This document shows positions 1 through 8,861 of a stretch of 64,000 nt of DNA, in pieces. The notes beneath the pieces are model-generated. The model worked only from the letters and a program-made list of their open reading frames with translations. It had not been told where the DNA came from and did not search any database. Position numbers and translations under genes: made by a program. The stretch is from JBGCDD01 sp045105075 (lineage in GTDB: Bacteria; Pseudomonadota; Alphaproteobacteria; Rhodobacterales; Rhodobacteraceae): positions 1 through 64,000 of the forward strand of contig JBGCDD010000022.1 of assembly GCA_045105075.1 (NCBI GenBank), given 5' to 3'. The stretch's first letter is position 1. The number at the start of each line of letters is the position of its first letter.

Positions 1-656
1 TGATCGCTGGCAATTTCGGCGCCTCCGGCCAATCCTGCGTCGCCGGCAGCCGCGGGTTGATCCACGCACCGATCTTTGACGCACTTGTCGCCAAAATCGC
101 CGAAAAAACCCGTGATCTGGTGGTCGGCGATCCGCATGATCCGGCCACGCATCTGGGCCCCTTGTGCACTTTGGCACAGGTCGAAACCATCGAACAAACG
201 TTGGCAACCGCGCAATCCCAAGGCGCGACCGTCCAGTTCGGCGGCCAGCGCACCGCCGCCGGGACGCATTACTTTGCCCCCACATTGGTCACCTGCCCCA
301 CCCCCAACATTGCAACGCTCAAAACCGAAATGTTCGGCCCCGTGATGTCGTTGATGGCGTTCCAGACCGAAGCCGAGGCGATTGCATTGGCCAATGACAG
401 CGACTTTGGCCTCGGCTCGGGCGTGTTCACCCAAAACATCGCGCGCGCACACCGGGTGTCAAACCGGCTGCGCGCGGGCATCACCTGGGTCAACACCTAC
501 CGCGCGATTTCGCCCATCGCGCCGTTCGGCGGCTTTAACCAATCGGGCTATGGGCGCGAAGCCGGCGCCGAGGCGATTTTGGATTACACGCGCACCAAAA
601 CCACCTGGATCACCACCTCGGATCAGCCCATGGCCAACCCGTTTGTGATGCGCTGA
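1..656 (+). CDS. Aldehyde dehydrogenase, C-terminal part (5' end outside window)
   Basis: NAD(P)-dependent aldehyde dehydrogenase that oxidises an aldehyde to its acid. The reading frame is open from base 3, so the first ATG in this frame is internal and the gene begins upstream of the window. The visible part starts just before the catalytic cysteine motif GQSCVAGSR. It continues through the C-terminal half with EMFGPV and the PFGGFNQSGYGREAG segment typical of the family. The substrate cannot be read from the sequence. The stop codon directly abuts the stop codon of the convergent RTX gene (no bases between), so no separate terminator fits there. Confidence 0.93.
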   Translation, partial: IAGNFGASGQSCVAGSRGLIHAPIFDALVAKIAEKTRDLVVGDPHDPATHLGPLCTLAQVETIEQTLATAQSQGATVQFGGQRTAAGTHYFAPTLVTCPTPNIATLKTEMFGPVMSLMAFQTEAEAIALANDSDFGLGSGVFTQNIARAHRVSNRLRAGITWVNTYRAISPIAPFGGFNQSGYGREAGAEAILDYTRTKTTWITTSDQPMANPFVMR

Positions 657-3600
657 TCACAGCACAAAATCGCTGGCGCTTAGGCTGGTGATGCCTTCAA
701 ACATCACCGCCAGTTCCGCGATCCCGTCACCGTCATCATCGCTGAGCAAGCGCAGCCCGTTGCCGATCAGATCATAGCGCAGCTCGCCCGCTGTGCCCGA
801 AAACCCGTGACCCGCGATGAAGGTAAACGCGTCATCGGCGCCTCCGCGCACCGCGTCGATGGCCGATAGGTCAATAAGATCAAGACCCTGCGCAAAGTCG
901 GCAACCTCATCCATGCCAAACGCATGACTGTCGGCGGCGCTGTGAAAGCGAAACACATCTGCCCCGCCACCACCGGTCAGCACATCACCACCGCGCCCCC
1001 CGCTCAGATCATCATCGCCCAGCCCTCCGGTTAGCGTGTCGGCCCCGCCAAGGCCCAACAGCGTGTCGTTCCACCCGGTGCCCAGCACGGTTTCGCCCAG
1101 ATCAGTGCCGGTAAAGGTCAGATCGGCGGTCAAATCCACCCGCCTGCCATCGTCAAATACCGCCTGTTCAATCTGCGCGGCGGGCGTGTTCAGCTGGTTC
1201 TTCAAGGTTAACACAGCGTCGTCCACATGGATCAGAAGATCGCGCCCGCTGACCTGATAACGCAGATCTTGCGCATCAATTCCGCCCTCAAAACGCAGCT
1301 TGTCCTGCGCGCCGGCGCTGTCGGTGATCTCGTCGCTGCCATGGCCCACTCCGTAAACGTAAACATCCGACCCCGAGCCACCTTGCAAACGATCATTGCC
1401 GCCGCCGCCTGTGATGCGGTCATCACCGTCCTGCCCGTAAACCAGATCATCGCCGCCCATCCCGCGGATCACGTCGCCCGAGGCCGTGCCATAAAGCGTT
1501 TCATCGCCTCCGGTGCCGGTCAACACCAGCTTGCCGCCCAAATCGAACGCGCTGCCGTCGGCGAATTCAAGGCGTTCAATGTCGTAGCCTTGCTGCGAAA
1601 ACTGGTTCTTCAGCGTCAGCGTTTCGCCCGCCACATGGATCAGCAAATCTGACCCCGCGACCCCAAATCGCAGATCACCGCGCGCGATGTGGTCGCCAAA
1701 CACAACCGCATCGCCGGTGTCATTGGCGTCGCCGTAATCATAGATCACATCGCTGCCGTCACCGACGCCCCAAAGATAGCGATCGGCCCCGGTGGTACCG
1801 CGCAATGTGTCGGCCCCACCTTTCCCGTCAAAGCTGTATCCGCCGACCCGCCCGGTGATGCTGTCAACGCCGTCCGTGCCGCCCAATGTCAGTGATCCGG
1901 TCAGATCCACCTGAGTGCCATCGCCAAATTCCGCCCACTCGATCTGATAACCATAGCTGCTGAACTGGTTGTGCAAGGTCAGCGTGTCTTCCCCGATAAA
2001 GATCAACAGGTTTGAACTCGACACGCCGTACCGCACATCCTCAACCGCCACATTGGCCCGAAACACCAGCCGGTCATCAGTGTCATCAACACCGCCCTGT
2101 TCATAAAACTGGTCGCTGCCATCTCCCTGTTTCCAAACATAAACGTCATCACCTGCGCCGCCATACAGGCGATCCGCACCGCGCCCGCCGATCAACACAT
2201 CCGCTCCGGCCTGACCGTTCAGAGTGTCGACCCCATCGCGCCCGCGCAACGTGTTGGCATCACCCAGACCGGTCAGACTGTCATTGCCCTGAGTGCCCGT
2301 GAGCGCCAGATCCTGCACCAGCGACATCTCCGACCCATCGGCAAAACGCGCGATCTCCACACCGTAGCCATAGGTCGAAAACTGCTGATGCAGCGTCAAA
2401 ACCTCGCCACCCACATGCACCTGCAGGTTGTTTCCACTGGTGGTCAATCGCAGGTCATCCGCGTCGATCCCCGTGCCAAAAACCAGCCGATCATCGGTCT
2501 CGCCATAGTCGTAAATCGCGTCCGACCCATCGCCCAGCGACCAGGCATAGCGGTCCACATCCGCGCCGCCATAAAGCCTGTCATCACCGGCGCCACCGAT
2601 CAGCAAATCGTTGCCCGCCCCCGCATCAATCGTGTCATTTCCACCCAGACCTTCGATACGATCACCCGTCGCCAAACCACTCAGCGACTCGTCCGCCTGC
2701 GTGCCAGTAAAGGTCAGCGCATCCATTAAGGATTGCGTGGTGCCATCGGCAAACAGCAACGTCTCGATCTCGTATCCGTAGGTCGCGAATTGATAGCGCA
2801 GGGTCAGTTGTTCAGAGCCGACAAACAAATGTAAGTCACTGCTTGATCTCACAAATCGCACGTCACCCGAGCTGATCCCAACACCCAAAGCCAGCGTATC
2901 GACACCGCCCGTATCTGTGATCACATCCGCCCCGTCGCCCACACTCCAGCGATAGATGTCGTCGCCGACGCCACCGTTCAAACGGTCCGCACCATGCCCG
3001 CCGATCAACGTGTCAGCCCCCTCATTCGCGTTCAGCGTGTCATCCCCGTCCAGCCCTTCCAGCAGGTCATCGCCGCTGGTTCCGCTCATCGAGTCGGCGC
3101 CCTGCGTACCGGTGAAGGTCAGATCGTTCAGCAACGATATCCGCGCGCCATCGGCAAAACTGGCCCACTCGACCTCATAGCCATAGTCGGCAAATTGATG
3201 GTTAAGCGTGATCTGATCCGCCCCGATCGTCACCACCAGATGCGAGCCCGACAATGCAAATGTCACGTCCTCAACGTCGATCCCTTTGCCAAAGATGATC
3301 TGATCCTTGGTCCCACCCGTGTCGGTGATCGTGTCGCTGCCATGACCCTGAAACCAGCGATATTTGTCCGATCCAGCACCGCCTTCCAGCTGATCAGCAT
3401 CCTGCCCGCCGGTCAGTATGTCATTGCCATCATTGCCATAAACCCGATCCTCGCCCGAACCGCCAAACAGCCGATCCTTGCCTTCATTGCCGTGCAGATC
3501 ATCGTCGCCACTGCCGCCCAACAGCTCGTCCTTGCCCAATCCGCCATGCAACTGATCGCGCCCGGCGCCCCCTTCCAGGTAATCCGCGCCACCCAATCCG

Positions 3601-5573
3601 CTCAGAATGTCATTGCCCGCAGCGCCCGCCAACTGGTCGGCGCCGCTGGTGCCTTGTTCGTTAACCGAGGCCAACGCATTGCGCGCCGAGGTCGCCACCG
3701 TCGTCCATGTCAACGTCGATGTGGCGGCCATCGCCTGTTCCAATTGCGCCTCTTGATCAGGGCTCAGCGTGTCCAGATCCTGCACCTCGGCCAACATGCG
3801 CGCAAAATCCAGCCAAAGCGTGTTGGCCGCAGCCAGCGATTGCGCGCCCTCAGCGGCGGCAACCAACTGGGCCAGCCCTGCATCTGTCATCTCATTGGGG
3901 GTCAACGTGGCTTTGCGAAAATCATAAATCGCGGCGTCGTCACCAAACACAACCTGACCGCCAACCTGAAAAATCAGATGTGATTTCAATGTGTCAAAGG
4001 CCTGCGCATAGGCCGCGCGCACCCCATCCGCCTGCCAATAGCCTTCGGGATTCAGCGGCGTGGACTGGCTCTCATAGCCAAAGAAATTGCCCGAAAGCGC
4101 CTCCATAAACTCCAGCACCTGCGCATCAATATGCGGCCCGCGCGCGCCCGGATCCAAGTCGTGAACCCCCGCCCAATGATACAGAATTTGCGTGACCTCG
4201 GCGTTCAGCGCCTCGGGGTCCGCCAACGACGCCAGCGAAAATTCGGCGCGAAACGCCATGACCCGGTCCAGCAGCGTTTCGTCCAGGCTCATCGCCACAT
4301 GCAGATCGGTCAAATCGCCAAAGCCGCGCAATGTCGGCAACGCCAGCACGCGCGGATCAAGCGTGTAGTCGCCGGTAAAATGCGTGTCGATATCATCGTT
4401 AAGATACCACATGTCAGTGATCGTCCCGGTCGAGCCATCGGTGCGCGTGAAACTGGCCTCGGCCGTGATCAAATTGCCGTTAAGCAGCGTCTCGGGCAGG
4501 CTTTCGGGCACCACCCCTACCGACGCGACACCGTGATGCGCCATTGACTGCAATTCGCCTGCATCTGTGCGCCCATTACCATTGGAATCCAGCCAGATCT
4601 GCAACGATCCAAAGGCCGCATCAGCGCTGTTCACCACTCCGTCACCATTGCCATCCAGAGACGCAAGATTGGCAAAGCCGGTTGCAAAGCTATTGGTAAC
4701 ACAGAACATTTCGGATTCGTTGTCGATGATGCCATTGCCATTCAGATCGCGCACCAAATAGGCATCGTCGCCGCCGGTGCCGGTCTCGTTGCTGACGCCC
4801 TCGCCCAGAACCCAGGCCGTGCGTTCGGCAAATCCGTCGCTGTCCAAATCAAAGTAAACCGACGACCCGGTCACCGCATCCGCCCCCAACGCGCTGACCG
4901 CAATCCCGTCGCCCAACAGGTCCAAAATCAGCGGACAGGTCAGGTTTTCAGAATCGCCAAAGTCGTTTGCAGGCTCCTTGATTTGGTCCGGCACGGGCGT
5001 GGGCACATCGGTGGGCGCTGCAGGTTGCAAAAGATCCTGCGGCGTTGGCGGATCCTCGAGATCGTCCAGAATATCCTGAATGCGTTCGGGCGGCTGCCCC
5101 GGACGCACAAGGTAAAGTTCGCCGTTGAACTGTGCCAGCTGATCGGGATTGTCCTCAAACAATTGATCAAGCGCGGCATTGCGATTGTTAACCAGGTTCA
5201 CCGCCGCTTCCGCCAAAACCGTCGCATCACTGCTGAGCCATGGAAACACCGTTTCAATCACGGTGAGCGAGAGCAGCGCCTGTTTTTGGCCGTCTTGATA
5301 GTCAGGATTGTCGTTAATCTTCTGCGCCTTTTGCACGAAATCAAGCAAGGCCAACCCGCCTTTGACGGAATCGGACACCGCATCTGGGACGTCCAGAATA
5401 TCAAAGCTCTCGACCAAATCCTCGAGCGGTTCGCTGATCGCCTCGCTCAGAACTGCGGCAATCTCACTGCGCGCCGCATCGTTCAGCACCGGCCCAACCG
5501 CTTGATCTACAAAGAAAGCTGTGGCTTGTTCCGTGCCAATTTCGATGATCGTTTCAAGAATTCCGTCGGCCAT
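657..5573 (-). CDS. Large RTX (haemolysin-type calcium-binding) protein with six tandem modules
   Basis: Predicted type I-secreted, calcium-binding extracellular protein of 1638 residues; function unknown. Residues 1-200 are acidic and mostly helical, with no Sec signal peptide. Residues 215-340 hold EF-hand-like Asp-rich loops (FDLDSDGF, DLNGNGIID, LDGNGDGVV, LDSNGNGRTD), a layout known from very large RTX proteins. From about 645 GGxGxDxL nonapeptides begin. They alternate with six copies of a haemolysin-related domain, each carrying an NHQF.DYGYE-like motif near residues 791, 926, 1062, 1201, 1322 and 1458. The C-terminus (1536-1638) resembles the serralysin/M10 tail and ends SASDFVL, as type I secretion signals often do. 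The start is supported by GGGAG upstream. No protease, lipase or adhesin domain was recognised, and no HlyB/HlyD exporter is in the window. Confidence 0.9.
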   Translation of the reverse strand: MADGILETIIEIGTEQATAFFVDQAVGPVLNDAARSEIAAVLSEAISEPLEDLVESFDILDVPDAVSDSVKGGLALLDFVQKAQKINDNPDYQDGQKQALLSLTVIETVFPWLSSDATVLAEAAVNLVNNRNAALDQLFEDNPDQLAQFNGELYLVRPGQPPERIQDILDDLEDPPTPQDLLQPAAPTDVPTPVPDQIKEPANDFGDSENLTCPLILDLLGDGIAVSALGADAVTGSSVYFDLDSDGFAERTAWVLGEGVSNETGTGGDDAYLVRDLNGNGIIDNESEMFCVTNSFATGFANLASLDGNGDGVVNSADAAFGSLQIWLDSNGNGRTDAGELQSMAHHGVASVGVVPESLPETLLNGNLITAEASFTRTDGSTGTITDMWYLNDDIDTHFTGDYTLDPRVLALPTLRGFGDLTDLHVAMSLDETLLDRVMAFRAEFSLASLADPEALNAEVTQILYHWAGVHDLDPGARGPHIDAQVLEFMEALSGNFFGYESQSTPLNPEGYWQADGVRAAYAQAFDTLKSHLIFQVGGQVVFGDDAAIYDFRKATLTPNEMTDAGLAQLVAAAEGAQSLAAANTLWLDFARMLAEVQDLDTLSPDQEAQLEQAMAATSTLTWTTVATSARNALASVNEQGTSGADQLAGAAGNDILSGLGGADYLEGGAGRDQLHGGLGKDELLGGSGDDDLHGNEGKDRLFGGSGEDRVYGNDGNDILTGGQDADQLEGGAGSDKYRWFQGHGSDTITDTGGTKDQIIFGKGIDVEDVTFALSGSHLVVTIGADQITLNHQFADYGYEVEWASFADGARISLLNDLTFTGTQGADSMSGTSGDDLLEGLDGDDTLNANEGADTLIGGHGADRLNGGVGDDIYRWSVGDGADVITDTGGVDTLALGVGISSGDVRFVRSSSDLHLFVGSEQLTLRYQFATYGYEIETLLFADGTTQSLMDALTFTGTQADESLSGLATGDRIEGLGGNDTIDAGAGNDLLIGGAGDDRLYGGADVDRYAWSLGDGSDAIYDYGETDDRLVFGTGIDADDLRLTTSGNNLQVHVGGEVLTLHQQFSTYGYGVEIARFADGSEMSLVQDLALTGTQGNDSLTGLGDANTLRGRDGVDTLNGQAGADVLIGGRGADRLYGGAGDDVYVWKQGDGSDQFYEQGGVDDTDDRLVFRANVAVEDVRYGVSSSNLLIFIGEDTLTLHNQFSSYGYQIEWAEFGDGTQVDLTGSLTLGGTDGVDSITGRVGGYSFDGKGGADTLRGTTGADRYLWGVGDGSDVIYDYGDANDTGDAVVFGDHIARGDLRFGVAGSDLLIHVAGETLTLKNQFSQQGYDIERLEFADGSAFDLGGKLVLTGTGGDETLYGTASGDVIRGMGGDDLVYGQDGDDRITGGGGNDRLQGGSGSDVYVYGVGHGSDEITDSAGAQDKLRFEGGIDAQDLRYQVSGRDLLIHVDDAVLTLKNQLNTPAAQIEQAVFDDGRRVDLTADLTFTGTDLGETVLGTGWNDTLLGLGGADTLTGGLGDDDLSGGRGGDVLTGGGGADVFRFHSAADSHAFGMDEVADFAQGLDLIDLSAIDAVRGGADDAFTFIAGHGFSGTAGELRYDLIGNGLRLLSDDDGDGIAELAVMFEGITSLSASDFVL

Positions 5574-5635
5574 CTCTGTGCTCCCTTTGCTGTGCTTGAT
5601 CTCAAGCTAGGCAAAGCGGCACAAAACGGCAGCGG

Positions 5636-5677
5636 GCATTAATCGGCATTTACCCGCGCGCAGGAGCGTTAATCGAC
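5636..5677. promoter_or_regulatory. Imperfect 12-bp direct repeat upstream of the RTX gene
   Basis: GCATTAATCGGC (5636-5647) and GCGTTAATCGAC (5666-5677) match at 10 of 12 positions and start 30 bp apart. They lie in the gap between the phnM stop and the RTX start, about 60-100 bp upstream of the RTX ATG, where a transcription factor could bind. No regulator family is assigned. Confidence 0.3.
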
Positions 5678-5678
5678 G

Positions 5679-6824
5679 TCAGGCCACACGGCGCCCCGCG
5701 CTCCACACAGCACTTAGGCCCGGAACCTCACCGTGTAGCTCAAAGCGGATCAGATCACCGCGCTGGCCAATCTGCAACGCACCGCGATCGGTTAACCCAA
5801 CCGCACGCGCCGGGTTCAGAGAAACGCTCGCCAGCGCCGCGGCCATATCGCCCCAAATCTCGCCCAATTGCACCGCCGCCAGCAACAGCGATGCAGGCAC
5901 ATAATCCGAGGACAAAATGTCCAAAACCCCAAGATCCGCCAAGTCCGAAGCCGCCACATTGCCCGAATGCGAGCCACCGCGCACCAGATTGGGCGCGCCC
6001 ATGATCACGCCGATACCGCTGTTCCGGCAGGTCTGCGCCGCCGCCACAGTGGTGGGGAATTCGGCGATGCGCACGCCGTGAGCCACCGAGGTTTCGACCT
6101 GTTCCACCGTCGTGTCATCGTGGCTGGCCAAAGTTGCGCCATAGCGACGCGCCGCAGCCACCGCCCCCAATTCGTGTTTTGAGCCCAATTTATCGCGCAA
6201 TTCATACAAAAACCCGCAATATTCGCCAAATCCATCACGCGACATACCGTGCTTGCCGCAAATGTAATCCTCGTATTTGGCCAGATCGCGAAACTGGCGC
6301 TGCCCCGGCGTGTGATCCATCAGCGACACGATGCCAATCCGGTCATCCGCGCCAAATTCAGCCAACTCCTCCAACAGCGTTTCCGAACAGACCTCGGCGC
6401 GCAAATGCAGATGGTGGCTGATCCGCAACGCCCCACTGTCGCGCATCTGCAAGATCTCGTCGGCCATGCCGCGCGCGTATTTGCCAAATCGCCTGGCTTT
6501 GTTCGTCAGAATGGAACCGACCCGGATCGCGTCAAAAACCGTGGTGATGCCAGTGCCGGCAAGCTCGCGATCATGCGCCACAATCGCGGCGCGGTGGGGC
6601 CAGTTGACATTGGGCCGCGGCACCATGTGGCGCTCCAGGTTATCGGTGTGCAATTCAACCAGACCGGGCGCCACAAATGCCCCCTCGCAGTCCTGCGCAC
6701 CCGTCGGCACAGACACGCCCGATGCCACATCACTGATCACCCCGTCCGTGATCACAACCGATCCGGCGACCACCTCATCGGGCAAAACAAGGCGCGCATT
6801 GGCAAGGACCACAGGTTCAGTCAT
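5679..6824 (-). CDS. phnM: Alpha-D-ribose 1-methylphosphonate 5-triphosphate diphosphatase PhnM
   Basis: Amidohydrolase-superfamily enzyme of the C-P lyase pathway. It releases pyrophosphate from ribose 1-(alkylphosphonate) 5-triphosphate to give the 5-phosphate substrate of PhnJ. At 381 residues it has the family's usual length. Visible family features are the N-terminal beta strands of a composite amidohydrolase, the metal-binding segment LVELHTDNLERHMVPRP, the region LASHDDTT and the C-terminal NPARAVGL block. It is the last phn gene here, 33 bp after phnN, and is followed by the unrelated RTX gene. Confidence 0.95.
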   Translation of the reverse strand: MTEPVVLANARLVLPDEVVAGSVVITDGVISDVASGVSVPTGAQDCEGAFVAPGLVELHTDNLERHMVPRPNVNWPHRAAIVAHDRELAGTGITTVFDAIRVGSILTNKARRFGKYARGMADEILQMRDSGALRISHHLHLRAEVCSETLLEELAEFGADDRIGIVSLMDHTPGQRQFRDLAKYEDYICGKHGMSRDGFGEYCGFLYELRDKLGSKHELGAVAAARRYGATLASHDDTTVEQVETSVAHGVRIAEFPTTVAAAQTCRNSGIGVIMGAPNLVRGGSHSGNVAASDLADLGVLDILSSDYVPASLLLAAVQLGEIWGDMAAALASVSLNPARAVGLTDRGALQIGQRGDLIRFELHGEVPGLSAVWSAGRRVA

Positions 6825-6857
6825 GACAGACCCCTTCGCGGGTAAAATTATTTATGA

Positions 6858-7406
6858 TCAAGGCTCTACCCGCCCCGGATAAAGCAGGTCCAAGACTTGT
6901 ACGACGGTGTGTTCCAGCGCACCACTGTTGTCAACACACCAAACATTCGGGCCGGTTGCACGGTGCGCATCTGCCCGCGCAAGCCGGCGCGCAATGTCAT
7001 CTGCGGTCTCGCGCCCCCGCGCCGCAAGCCGCGCCGCCAACACCGCGCGATCCGCTTGCAATGCCAGCACATAAACCTGTGAAAACCGCGCCCGCGCCGT
7101 GTCCAATACAGCGCGCGACAGGTTGGCAACCACATCTTGCCCCGCCTCCAACGCCGCGTCCACATCCGCCGGAATGCCATAGCTTAGCCCATGCGCCGCC
7201 CAGCTCAGCGCGAACTCTGCGCGCGCCTCCATCTGCGCAAAAGCCTCGGCGCTGACCCCGTCAAACGCCTCGCCCCCCGCATCTGAGGGGCGCGTGATCA
7301 CGCGGCGCGCCAACACGACACGCGGCTCGCGCGCCGCAATCGCCTCCATCACGCTGTCTTTGCCCACGCCGGACGGACCAACCACGGCAATGAACCGGCC
7401 GCTCAT
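6858..7406 (-). CDS. phnN: Ribose 1,5-bisphosphate phosphokinase PhnN
   Basis: P-loop kinase of 182 residues that phosphorylates ribose 1,5-bisphosphate to PRPP, returning the ribose made by C-P lyase to nucleotide metabolism. The Walker A motif GPSGVGKDS is at residues 10-18, and the guanylate-kinase-like segment RRVITRPS follows. Its ATG overlaps the phnL stop codon as ATGA (7403-7406), indicating translational coupling. PhnN lies between PhnL and PhnM, an order seen in many alphaproteobacterial phn clusters. Confidence 0.93.
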   Translation of the reverse strand: MSGRFIAVVGPSGVGKDSVMEAIAAREPRVVLARRVITRPSDAGGEAFDGVSAEAFAQMEARAEFALSWAAHGLSYGIPADVDAALEAGQDVVANLSRAVLDTARARFSQVYVLALQADRAVLAARLAARGRETADDIARRLARADAHRATGPNVWCVDNSGALEHTVVQVLDLLYPGRVEP

Positions 7407-8086
7407 GCCGCCACTCCGGGCGCAAAAGCGGCCACGTCAATCTCTTGATCACACACCCGCGCGCGCGCTGCACCGTCGTGAAAAATCCCGACAATCGCCG
7501 CCCCGCGCGCCTTGGCCGCCTCGATCAGATCCAGCACAATTTCGCGATTGATCCCATCCAAACTGGCCGTCGGCTCATCCAGCAGCAACGCCGGATACCC
7601 ATGCGCAAAACCGCGCGCGATGTTCACGCGTTGCTGTTCGCCGCCGGAAAACGTGGTCGGGCTCAGCTGCCACAAACGCTCTGGAATGTTCAGTTGCGCC
7701 AGCACCTCGGCTGCCCGCGCCCGCGCGGTGTCACGTTCGACCCCGTTCACCAGCAGCGGTTCGGCCACCACATCCAGCGTCGCCACCCGCGGCACCACCC
7801 GCAGGAACTGACTGACATAGCCCAAAGTGCGCCGGCGCAGCTCCAGAATGGCACGCGGATCGGCCTGGGCCACGTCCACATCGCCCACCAAAATGCGCCC
7901 CGAGGCCGCCAGATAGTTGCCGTAGATCATCCGCATCAATGTCGATTTGCCAGCGCCCGACGCGCCGACCAGCCCCACGCAGCAGCCGGGTGCAACATCA
8001 AACGAGGCGCCTTGCATCACCGGAATTTTAACTCCACCCTGATTGTGCAGAACAAAGGTTTTCGACACATTATCAATTGAAATCAT
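7403..8086 (-). CDS. phnL: C-P lyase ABC-type ATPase PhnL
   Basis: ABC-family ATPase associated with the C-P lyase machinery rather than with a membrane transporter. It contains Walker A GASGAGKST, signature FSGGEQQRVNIARG and Walker B ALLLDEPTASLD, each intact. The start was set at the ATG at 8086 (MISIDNVSKTF), 4 bases after the phnK stop, rather than the upstream in-frame ATG at 8146, which would add 20 unrelated residues and overlap phnK. This gives 227 residues, matching the family. It overlaps phnN by 4 bp. Confidence 0.93.
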   Translation of the reverse strand: MISIDNVSKTFVLHNQGGVKIPVMQGASFDVAPGCCVGLVGASGAGKSTLMRMIYGNYLAASGRILVGDVDVAQADPRAILELRRRTLGYVSQFLRVVPRVATLDVVAEPLLVNGVERDTARARAAEVLAQLNIPERLWQLSPTTFSGGEQQRVNIARGFAHGYPALLLDEPTASLDGINREIVLDLIEAAKARGAAIVGIFHDGAARARVCDQEIDVAAFAPGVAA

Positions 8087-8090
8087 TACC

Positions 8091-8861
8091 TTAAACCTGC
8101 AACACAGAAGAGACAAGAAGTTGCGTATAGGCGTGTTGCGGGTCATCCAGCACCTGATCGGTCAACCCGGTTTCCACCACATACCCATCCTTCATCACCA
8201 TCAAACGATCCGCCAGCAACCGCACCACAGCCAGGTCATGGGTCACAATCACAGCGCTCAACCCCATCTGGCGCACCAGCCCGCGCAACAGATCCAACAG
8301 CCGCGCCTGCACCGACACATCCAAGCCCCCGGTTGGCTCGTCCATGAACACCAACCGAGGCCCGCTGACCAGATTTCGCGCGATCTGGAGGCGCTGTTGC
8401 ATGCCGCCGGAAAAGGCGGTGGGGCGGTCATCGATCCGATCTGCGTCAATTTCGACCCGGCCCAACCAGTCAATCGCGGCGGCGCGAATATCGCCGTAGT
8501 GGCGCGCGCCGACCTCCATCATCCGTTCACCAACATTGCCGCCGGCGCTGACCGACATGCGCAGACCATCACGCGCATGCTGGTGCACAAACGCCCAATC
8601 AGTGCGCCCCAACATCCGCCGTTCCGGCTCGCTCATGGTGATCGTGTCGCGCACCCCATCGGCGCGCGTGTCAAACCGAACGGCCCCCGCATCCGGCACC
8701 AGATGTCCCGCCAAGCAGTTCAAAAGCGTCGATTTTCCCGACCCGCTTTCGCCGACAATGCCCATCACCTCGCCCGGGAACAGATCAAACGACACATCGG
8801 CGCAGCCAATCCGCGCGCCGTAAAATTTGCGCACGCCGTCCACTTGCAACAGCGGAGTCAT
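8091..8861 (-). CDS. phnK: C-P lyase ABC-type ATPase PhnK
   Basis: ABC-family ATPase that in the characterised E. coli complex binds the PhnGHIJ core and is needed for phosphonate breakdown. At 256 residues it shows Walker A GESGSGKST, signature FSGGMQQRLQIAR and Walker B LVFMDEPTGGLD, and resembles oligopeptide-type transporter ATPases, as PhnK does. The start codon overlaps the phnJ stop as ATGA (8858-8861). Confidence 0.94.
   Translation of the reverse strand: MTPLLQVDGVRKFYGARIGCADVSFDLFPGEVMGIVGESGSGKSTLLNCLAGHLVPDAGAVRFDTRADGVRDTITMSEPERRMLGRTDWAFVHQHARDGLRMSVSAGGNVGERMMEVGARHYGDIRAAAIDWLGRVEIDADRIDDRPTAFSGGMQQRLQIARNLVSGPRLVFMDEPTGGLDVSVQARLLDLLRGLVRQMGLSAVIVTHDLAVVRLLADRLMVMKDGYVVETGLTDQVLDDPQHAYTQLLVSSVLQV

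Noticed and set aside
1000..3650. Regular repeats that could be mistaken for a CRISPR array or satellite DNA
   Set aside because: The periodicity is in coding sequence for RTX and haemolysin-related modules; units are long, diverged and in frame.
2994..3983. 329-codon plus-strand ORF inside the RTX gene
   Set aside because: Mirror of the repeated RTX codons on the opposite strand; low-complexity, no domain, and the minus-strand protein is clearly real.
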